A DNA stretch of 64,000 bases, taken from contig CM055111.1 in NCBI GenBank assembly GCA_029204225.1, positions 1,010,453 to 1,074,452 on the forward strand. The letters run 5' to 3'. The position numbers were made by a program, and so were the translations under genes. Under the pieces are notes generated by a model that was not told where the DNA came from, made no database searches, and saw nothing but the letters and a program-made list of their open reading frames with translations. Positions 56,529 to 64,000 of the stretch are shown here, piece by piece (positions within the stretch are counted from its first letter, which is position 1; each line of letters opens with the position of its first letter). This stretch comes from Diphasiastrum complanatum (Eukaryota; Streptophyta; Lycopodiopsida; Lycopodiales; Lycopodiaceae).

Positions 56529-57672
56529 TCAAATGTGAAGCGTCCTCGCGAACAATCAAAATCAGCAATACATCAGAGAAAAGATATTTCTTCAACACAT
56601 TTTATAATGGATCTCGAACATTTGTAAAAGATAAAAAGTCTTTAACTTGATTATATACAATGTGTACATTTCAGTCTGGAGCATTTTGTAATCTTTGTGA
56701 TATGTTCTCATCAAGCTGAATTTGTCTTTGACTTGCTCTTTGCTAAGCCCCATGAAATTGACCGATAATGTGATTGCCAAGGTCAGCAAAGCGTGTCCTT
56801 AAGTATGTTCTGTTGTAGACAGCTGCTGCAATGACGACATCCTCGGGCATTCCTTTCCTAGGTATCACTTGTTTCAGTAACTCAACATTGATTCAAACAA
56901 ATGAGCCATCCAAGTACAGACTCTGCATTGTTGTAAGTACGTGTGAAAATTGCACCAGACAAGGATTGCATGTTAGAAGAATTAAAAAACTACACGTTTT
57001 TTATATTTTAATGCTCAAACTTACCTAAAAGTCACAGTGTAGCTTTTGACAAGTCACAGAAGAGTAGCTTTTGACAAATCATCACAATAACTTACCGCTA
57101 TTGCGACAAAGCTAAAATTCATTTAGAGTTAACGGAGAGAGCACTATTAGAGTGAAAAGTATGTGTAGCATGGAAGTTTCATTCATGTTTCCCATCATAC
57201 AATGACATAAAGAAAAGGCATTCATGTTTCCATGGCTATTGACTAATTTCCTTATAAAAGAAATAAAAAAAAAGGGGAAGAAATTAGACAACGTTATTGA
57301 AGCTCCATGTCTGTTTGTTTGTCGTCGTTTGTTGTGCGCGTCAAGAGGACATCTCGTCGATGCAGCAGCAGCTTCTTCTCCCTTTCTTCCTTCCTGCCTT
57401 CCTGCCTGCGATTATGGGGTTTAGATCCAATTAACCAGACTACCATTGCCTGCTCTGCCGATCCGGAGGCAAGGCAGATCACCAAGAGGGAAGCGAGATT
57501 GAGAAATCTTGAAGGTGCTGTTTCTCATTGCTTTTATGAATGTGAGCAGGCACAGGGCTGTGTAGTTTAGGCATATTATGCTCATACGGAAGTAAATTAG
57601 ATTCGTGGTGGATCGAATGAACGCGAGAGGATTAGGGACAGTTTATCGGTTGCAGCGGATACAGGCCTCGTG
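56529..57672. other. Intergenic stretch and upstream region of the ANTH gene
   Basis: 56590-56930 on the minus strand contains coding-like text (GMPEDVVIAAAVYNRTYLRTRFADLGNHIIGQ, with flanking stops; quoted in two pieces below 20 residues here: GMPEDVVIAAAVYNRT and YLRTRFADLGNHIIGQ) that I cannot assign. From 57290 to 57672 the sequence is GC-richer and probably holds the promoter and 5' UTR of the gene that follows. A frame with an upstream stop at 57598-57600 stays open into the ATG at 57673. Confidence 0.4.
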
Positions 57673-58507
57673 ATGGCTGGAGGATCCACTCAGCAGAGCT
57701 TGCGGAAAGCTCTTGGAGCAATCAAGGATACGACGACCCTTAGCCTTGCTAAGGTCAACAGTGAATACAAGGTGCCTTGTTTTCTTGCCCTGCCCTTTTT
57801 TTCTTTTCTTCCATGAGGGAATTGTTTGGCAATGGAGGCTAGATAGTCTCATGCAGAGTTTGGACTTATTTAGACTTATCAGTGGTGGTATCAGTTAAGC
57901 CTATCGGAAGTTAATTTGCCATCTGGAAAGACAGATCTTGTATTTTCATCAATGAATCCGCGAAGATGTGTTGCAACTGAAAGAATTTTGAATGCAGGAT
58001 TTGGACATTGCTGTAGTCAAAGCAACAAATCATGTGGAGTGCCCTCCCAAGGAAAAACATGTTCGGGGTAAAGAGCTTTCCTTCCTGGTTTGTTGGTGGC
58101 AAATTAAATGGGATATGTACTGGCCCTAGAACCATCGAGTGTGTCTTTATTGCATTTGCAGGATCTAGCCAATTTGCGCTTGTATGCTTTTAAAATGTTA
58201 GTTCATAAGCGAAAAATTCACGATGCTTTGAATCTACATGGCAGTAGTTTGTTTTGCATACGCAGTAGATGTAAGTTATGTCAACATTGAACATTGTCAT
58301 TCTAGTCATGTCTTCTGAGTGTCTTGAATAAATATGGACATGATTTTGCTTAGACTTGTGCTTAGTTGTTTTTGATACACCGAATTTTAACTTGGAGATT
58401 TGCCTGTAGCATTATTTCTAGCAACATCAGCATCAAGACCGCGCGCAGATGTTGCATATTGCATAAATGCTCTTGCCAGGAGGATTGCAAAGACACACAA
58501 TTGGACT
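57673..58507 (+). CDS. ANTH-domain clathrin assembly protein (AP180/CALM-like), first three exons
   Basis: This encodes the N-terminus of an adaptor that binds phosphoinositides and clathrin during endocytosis. Exon 1 (57673-57771) reads [19 protein letters not shown] and ends [10 protein letters not shown]. Exon 2 (57998-58067) reads [20 protein letters not shown] and HVR. Exon 3 (58410-58507) reads [20 protein letters not shown] and [13 protein letters not shown]. Donors and acceptors are GT-AG and the phases agree (0, 1, 0). The text matches the conserved plant ANTH start, including the lysine/histidine lipid-binding patch K.TNH...PKEKH. The continuation expected after HNWT (a VALK.LIVIHR-type block) is not seen up to 64000. 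Either the next intron exceeds 5.4 kb and is full of transposons, or the gene is truncated. Confidence 0.87.
57772..57997 (+). other. Intron 1 of the ANTH gene
   Basis: 226 bp, phase 0, GTGCCT donor and TGCAG acceptor. The joined exons read VNSEYK then DLDIAVVK, the conserved ANTH order. Confidence 0.8.
58068..58409 (+). other. Intron 2 of the ANTH gene
   Basis: 342 bp, phase 1, GTAAAG donor and CTGTAG acceptor. The split codon forms Ala before [13 protein letters not shown]. Confidence 0.8.
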
Positions 58508-59479
58508 GTAAGTGACTCTTTGCTGGCAATTTTGTTCTTTTAGAGGCTGGGGCTAGCACTACCAGAATATTACTGGCATCTGGGAGGTCATAGAAATCAG
58601 TGACAGATTCCAATGCTTTTGGCATATGAGTCACATAGTTTTTTTTGTTGTTGTCATTGCTTGCTGAAAGATGAAATCTATGTTCATTGTATGTTTATGA
58701 AAATCAGATTCTAGTTTTGTTAAACCTTGGCTTATATGTTGAAATGTAATGTGTATATATACACTATACAAATATCATCTAGATTTTGGATAGATATATT
58801 GATAAGACAGAATGATATAACTCATATAAATATGTCATATAGTTGGCTGGCTCTTCCTGTGTTTCAGCATCAGAGTCCACCCATAAATCTTGTATGTCTG
58901 CCCTCCCTGAACCCCACACTCTGCCTCTGTATCCCCTGAACCTCTGCCACTCCTCGTAACCAGGCCCAAGATCATCTCCACCCTCCAAGTGCTCATCATC
59001 TCCCTCCTCCCCTCTATCCCGATGTCGAGCTGCTCTCCTATGGCACCACATAGACCGTGCCTCTAGATTGACTTGTTTGCGCAGGTCGCGATAGATCTCA
59101 TCCTCAAGCTTCTCCTATGTAGGTGGTGCCCGAGGAGCAGTAGCAATCGTCTATACCATGATGAGTTAGGGTTCACCTGCAACAACAAATAGACATGGTT
59201 CCCTTCATTAGATAAAAAAAAAGAAAAATTGAAGTACATCAAAAGATAGCTCAAACAACAAGTAAGACAATAGCTCACCTCCATCAACTGGCCACCTAGT
59301 GTGCATGTGTGTCTCAACATGTGTCCGTTGGTGTTCACGAACACCAACTACCTACACTGATCTATGGAGAGCATGTTTTTCCTCTTTGTGTGATGGCTGG
59401 CCCCTAGAACCCTAAAATATGTCCAATTTTTTTTTAGGGATGGTAGAGCCCTAAGTTATCGGGTTTCCGGAAAGTCCAC
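58508..59479. other. Possible long intron, no exon recognised
   Basis: It begins with a clean GTAAGT donor. Two Arg/Glu- and Leu-rich frames on the minus strand (58779-59347) are not convincing genes. Confidence 0.45.
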
Positions 59480-59727
59480 AACGTATAGCATCTTTTTTCG
59501 AATACTGGTATCATGAAATTCTTGACAGTTTCTTAGAAAGGCATCTTAACCCTTTTATAAGTAATAGGCTTTAGAAATCCAGGAAGCCGGTGAAATTGTC
59601 TGTATAGTTGCCAGTGAAATTGCCAGAAAGCCTGTGAAAGTGACGTCTTTTTTTTGAAAAACTGGTATCATGAAATTCTGAACAACTTTTTTCCGTAAAG
59701 GAATATAACCCTTTTATGAGTACTTGG
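59480..59727 (+). repeat. Direct repeats with 157-bp period
   Basis: ctggtatcatgaaatt occurs at 59505-59520 and 59662-59677, and each is followed about 35 bp later by aacccttttat.agtact/a. The second unit continues after the MITE at 60227 (cctcaggaaactggaaagc matching ccaggaagccggtgaaa of the first). Confidence 0.7.
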
Positions 59728-60226
59728 GGGCCTGCCCCACTTACAAGTTAGTGATTGTTAGTTAGTGACAAGTGCTAACTGAAGCTAATTGTGAACTGTG
59801 CTGCCCCACTTACAGTTAACTCACACAACTTAAATAATTGATTTCGCTAGTGCACTGGTGTATTTTGTGCCTTGCTTAACTGTTGCTATTCCCCTTTCTT
59901 AAGCTAATCTGTTCTTCAGTTAGTGATGACTCCAACTTCCAACAACCTCACAAATGGACAATTAGCAACCTACAGTTTACTTCACCCTTTTACCAAAACT
60001 TATCTTCCTCTCTTCTCCTCCATCACTGCATCCTTGTGCTGTTGAAATCCAGAGCATTCCAGAACTGATGCACTAATGGGTGTGAGATGGGGCAGCACCT
60101 TGGTTTTAGCAAATGTAACTGAGGCATGTAATTGTAGGTGGGGTAACAATCATGCCAGTTAGTTGATTGGCAAAAGTTAGCACTAACATAATTGGTGGTT
60201 AACTAACTTGTAAGTGGGGCAGGCCC
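59728..60226. mobile_element. MITE with 25-bp terminal inverted repeats, 499 bp
   Basis: The left end GGGCCTGCCCCACTTACAAG (then TTAGT) is matched exactly, inverted, by the right end. Similarity continues in part inward (agtgctaact on both sides). No coding capacity. The ends resemble non-autonomous PIF/Harbinger- or hAT-type MITEs, but no clear target duplication was found, so the superfamily stays open. It lies within the second unit of a direct repeat. Confidence 0.82.
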
Positions 60227-60760
60227 TTAATAGTCCTCAGGAAACTGGAAAGCTAGTAAAATTGTATCGTTTCCCAAATTTTTTTTTCCAAAAAATTGGC
60301 ATCTTCTGTTAATGATAAACAAAATTAACAGATTACCCATATCAAAATCTGATTGCATATGTTAAATGTTTTCCAAAAAATTATAACGCAAGTGTTACAC
60401 TCTTATAGTGTAAGCTTATCAAATCATTGAAAGTTGTAGTGTAGACTGAATCTCTTCCCATCCATAGTTATTAGTAACTCTTGTAGCACCTCCCTTGCTA
60501 TTCCAGTTTTAGGGCATGTGGCGTCCATGCATGGCTGGCCAGGCCACCTGGGACCCCATAGGTACCCAAACCGTTGAATAGTACTCACTGGAGTCTATTG
60601 ATTACCACCTATGTGCACCATCACACCTAGTAGAACGATTGTCGACTAACCCTAGCCCCTGCTTGTATAACCATAGATGGACTTTGTTAGTGGCATGACG
60701 GTTATGCACCACTATGCATACTTGTGACATGTGCCTCTACACTACATCAATGATTGTGAC
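60227..60760. other. Gene-free stretch
   Basis: Continuation of the direct repeat near its left edge, then sequence with no recognised feature. Confidence 0.45.
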
Positions 60761-61860
60761 TCACACCACATGACCGGTCACTGGACCTAAATAATGGTGA
60801 TAGGACCTTGTACTTACCGCTCTTGGCGGGATCATGGTCGTGCTACAATTCGATCCTAACATTCCATCCCACCTCGAGAAATTTGTTGATCCCTTGATGA
60901 CAAAGTTGGGATAAGCACGTTGTAGCCGTGAATGACTTTTCCAGGTTGCCTCCTCCGACGGTAGTTCTCTCCACACTACAAGGTATTCTTGGAGGACAAA
61001 ATTTCGCAATCGTCTTTGCCTTTGCTTTAAAGTACGCTCCGGCCCATGGTCCACATTATCTCTCTTCTAGAGTGTGACCATGCCACTTACCAAGCTATCA
61101 TCATCGTGCAAGCATTTCTTCAAACGACTTACATGGAGCGTTGGATGCACCTTGCATCCCTCAAGTTGTTGTAGGTTATAAGCTACCTCACTGACCTTCT
61201 TGATAATTAGCCATGATCTATGGTATCTAGGGGGTCTCTTTTTACCCTTGCCAGTTCTTATCATGTAAGACTGAGGCCGCACTAGCAAGAAGAACATATC
61301 ATTCTCATCAATTTCCTTGTACGTACGATTTGCATGAACATAAGCCTTTGCTTGATCATGAGCCTTGGACAGACTTAGTCGTGCCAACTCTAGCTTTGCC
61401 TACATGTGAGTCAAAACTTTGCAACACTGGGTACTTTTGGGAGAATCCCAAGGGTAGCTGGACTAAGAGGCCATAACCCATACTTAAGCTCAAATGGGCT
61501 CATACTAGTAGACACATGTTTCTCATTATTGTACACAAACTCAACTAGCAATCAGTTTGTGACTCATTGACATACGCTGTAAGCATGTCCTTAAGGACCT
61601 GGTTGACCCTCTCGGTTTGCCCATTAGTCTGTGGGTGCTCACTACTATTCATCCACAACTGTGTGCTCAACTCGACAAACATGTTAGTCCAGGATGTTCC
61701 AGTGAACTGTGGATCTCTATCGGAGACAATGGACCTAGGAAGTCCATGCAATCTCATGACGTGTTCCATTTGTGACTTGTGGGGTGTCACAGTCTTCCTG
61801 ATGGTGATAAAGTGAGCCATCTTGGTCAACCTATACGCTACTGCCATGACATTGTTTAGG
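60761..61860 (-). pseudogene. Ty3-gypsy chromovirus 3' pol fragment (integrase to chromodomain), minus strand
   Basis: On the minus strand: integrase core AVAYRLTKMAHFI, MRLHGLPRSIVSDRDPQFTG and SEHPQTNGQTERVNQVL (61847-61545, last two catalytic residues kept); integrase tail with DMFFLLVRPQ, KKVSEVAYNLQQLEGCKVHP and TLHVSRLKK (61387-61067); and a chromodomain with QEYLVVWRELPSEEATWKS (about 60980). The chromodomain marks the chromovirus branch, whose integrase is steered to particular chromatin. The pieces lie in different frames with stops between them. No RT or gag and no LTR are seen beside it. Confidence 0.9.
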
Positions 61861-63420
61861 TTTTTCTATTTGAAAGTCATTTCTACTAATGAATTTGTAG
61901 TTCATAGTACACATGGCATTTTACTAACTTTAATCCTCTTAGTTTCTTTTCCTTGTTGAACATTTACTTGTCTTTCATAAATATGGAAAATCAAGACAAC
62001 CATGTTCAAATTCTTTTTGCTCCTATGAATCCCCTTCCTTCTTTGCCTGCTAGTCCAACCCATGAGGGTCTACTAGCTACAGCAAAAATGGTCATTGATA
62101 CCTTGCAATCAGACGTGAAAGATCATCTAAAGTTAGTGGAAGAATCTTTGACCAGTGTTTAAAGCATGTTGTAGACATTGGTGGGTGACATCCCTACCTC
62201 CAGTTTTCCTTCTTCTGCACATGCTCAATCACAACATGCATCCCCCTTCTACGCCTGTTTTTCTGCCTACTTACTCTTTTCATTTTTCAAGCTTATCAAT
62301 CACACAAAGACAAGGATATAGGAAACCTCATTATGCGGGCACCTCCTAGCAATGCATGGCCAGCTTGTCGGGCAGTGGTTTAGCAAGTGGGAGAGTTATT
62401 TTGAGCTGCAGTGTAGCGTGCATCCACTGATGAGGTGTGGAATGTTAAAAAGGTCACTTACCATTTGAAAAATGTCACGAACAAGTAGTGGTGCAAGTTA
62501 TCGCATACCACATATTGCCTGGTGACTTGGGCCAATCTTTTCATGCACAATTTATCCACCCTTTGAGCACGTGTAGGCAATGAATGCATGGCGCCTATAT
62601 CGTCAAAGGTTGCCTTTTCGTGCACGTGTATATAGAGATGGTTACCAGGAGATTCTTATGAAGATTCTCGAGGAGATACTAGAGCGGATGCAGGTCCACA
62701 GGTTTAGTTTTGGCGTGCAAGAAGACCTGTATCCTTATGTGCTGAATGAGGCTTGCAAGACCCTTGCATTGCAAAGGCCTTGATTTATGAAGGGGGTCAA
62801 AGGGCAAATCTCAAGGGAAGTCAACAAGCATGCCTGGCACCTAGCGCCAGGGTTTTAGAAAGCCTAACCCAGCAAGTGGCAAGGGTGTTCCTTCAAGACT
62901 GCTGTAGGTACATGTGCACCAAGGGGTGAAACACAAGGTGAGGAAGTCATGTCATGCCTTTGGTCGTTCTACCCTTAGCCCAAACGCTTAGGCAAGATAA
63001 GGAGAAGGCCAAGAGTAAAGGACTATGCTACTATTGTCTTGATAAGCATTCTTTCGAGAGTGCCCTCAACGTAAACACAATAAGCTGTATGCATTGCAAG
63101 CTTGAAAGGATGAAGGCACTCCAGGTGGCACTCTAGCGGACTTGGAGGAGAACATGTTAGGCATGGAAGATAAAGTATGAGACTACTTACAGGAAGGTAA
63201 TGTTAATTTTTGTACATTAAGTAGTTCCTAGTGCACTTGTATGCTTTCTTTCTATTAAAGCTCAAACAGGCTATTGATTTGATGATACAACACTGATTAT
63301 GATGAGCAGATGAGTGGTTGGTCGTGAGGCGATTGTCCTCTTCGCGACACGGGCTCATCAAATGGTATTGTCAACTCCCAACTTGTCAAGAGACTAAAGA
63401 TCCCCACGATACCTTCAGCC
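61861..63420 (+). pseudogene. Gypsy-like gag and protease remnant (plus strand)
   Basis: Pieces in order: MNPLPSLPASPTHEGLLATA (from about 62027) with VKDHLKLVEESL; degraded sequence; a frame at 62580-62783 with RVYRDGYQEILMKILEEILE; a zinc-knuckle remnant GLCYYCLDKHSFESAL near 63022 (normally CyyC..KH..GH.C); and near 63345 DTGSSNGIVNSQLVKRLKIP, a retropepsin DTGSS motif. Many stops. It runs against the strand of the chromovirus fragment beside it, so the two are separate insertions. Confidence 0.6.
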
Positions 63421-63513
63421 TAATGATATGTAGTCGAGATGTCAAATAGGAAGGCAACAAAGACCTAGGATCGTCAAGTTGTACAAATATCCATTAGTAT
63501 ACAGGGGTACAAG

Positions 63514-63955
63514 TGTTAGAATTTGTCATGCAAATTCTAGATGGAGTTACTAGTCCTACTAGCACTCACACAAACCAAGCATAGAGAGTAAAGAGAATTC
63601 AGATTATAAGAGAACTGAGCAAAGCTCTAACACACTGGAATGACTTTGTGGTGGGGCGCCAGCCTACCTATATACTTTCTCTAATCTATGTGAAAAGATA
63701 AAAGCATAAAGCTAATTGCTAATATTACTACCTATATTGGGTAAAGACCCAAGATGTATTTCTAAGTAATAAAACAAGTCTTAATCTACTAGTAGTGCGC
63801 CCACCTACATGCATAAGCAATAAAAAACAAATTCACTATAAATGGTTACGACTCCTATAACACAACTTACTAAAAATAATAACGGCCCCTATAATAGCAC
63901 GTAGGCATGGCCATACTCACACTAAGGGGTATCAAATAAACATTAATTCCTAACA
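63514..63955 (-). repeat. 3' LTR of a minus-strand retrotransposon at the right edge, 442 bp
   Basis: The plus-strand ends tgttag and ctaaca form an inverted repeat. A minus-strand polypurine tract (plus ctcccctt, 63956-63963) follows, so this is a 3' LTR whose element body begins at about 63964 and lies outside the window. A minus TATA-like word (plus tatatac) is near 63669-63675. Confidence 0.85.
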
Positions 63956-63963
63956 CTCCCCTT
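63956..63963 (-). promoter_or_regulatory. Polypurine tract at the right edge
   Basis: Plus strand ctcccctt directly after the LTR end; on the minus strand aaggggag. Confidence 0.8.
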
Positions 63964-64000
63964 AATGTTTACTTTGTTATCTACTCCTAGAAGTTCTCTA

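Noticed and set aside
57294-57570. Overlapping frames with Ser/Leu-rich text upstream of the ANTH gene
   Set aside because: CTT-rich sequence typical of a plant 5' UTR or promoter; no link to the real ATG at 57673.
58779-59347. Arg/Glu-rich and Leu-rich minus-strand frames
   Set aside because: Composition-driven, with no conserved motif and no splice signals.

Overview
This is nuclear DNA of a land plant, most likely from a large, repeat-rich genome. The evidence is spliced genes with GT-AG introns, a plant CYP72-clan cytochrome P450, a plant ANTH-domain clathrin-assembly gene, a receptor-kinase fragment, and Ty1-copia, Ty3-gypsy and Helitron remains at most positions. A gymnosperm or another large-genome lineage would fit, but the sequence does not settle it. 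I see no rRNA, no convincing tRNA, no CRISPR and no bacterial-type operon.

Host genes are few. The 3' end of a P450 gene occupies 200-1173 (two exons, stop and heme loop intact, 5' exons outside the window). The first three exons of an AP180/CALM-like ANTH gene lie at 57673-58507; its later exons are not seen before the window ends. A short piece of a TMK-like receptor kinase at 28098-28274 has lost its catalytic lysine position and is a pseudogene.

The rest is layered transposon sequence. 1.2-5.2 kb: a long leader with a (CT)n tract and a broken Ty3-gypsy-like gag, + strand. 5.2-11.3 kb: three copia pieces in alternating orientation, ending in a primer-binding site and an LTR. 11.5-12.6 kb: two side-by-side Helitron helicase C-terminal fragments. 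13.8-15.0 kb: a gypsy gag with its leader, - strand. 18.4-24.8 kb: one complete, almost pristine Ty1-copia element (6431 bp, perfect 5-bp target duplication, two mismatches between 655-bp LTRs, one uninterrupted 1317-residue gag-pol). 28.9-35.1 kb: a roughly 350-bp tandem repeat split by a 5.2-kb LTR element that carries gag and protease but no polymerase (TR-GAG-like). 37.9-38.7 kb: a foldback element. 39.8-49.3 kb: two degenerate gypsy elements facing each other with an unassigned ORF between them. 49.7-56.5 kb: LTR pieces and a 3' half copia element. 58.5-64.0 kb: a MITE, a chromovirus 3' end, a gypsy gag-protease remnant and a final 3' LTR whose body lies off the right edge; if the ANTH gene is intact, this is all intron.

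The most informative objects are the intact copia element (a candidate for recent or present activity), the polymerase-less gag-protease element with a 150-bp internal duplication, the ~183-bp tandem repeats in the copia leader, and short cttcgcag-type words shared by leaders at three places.
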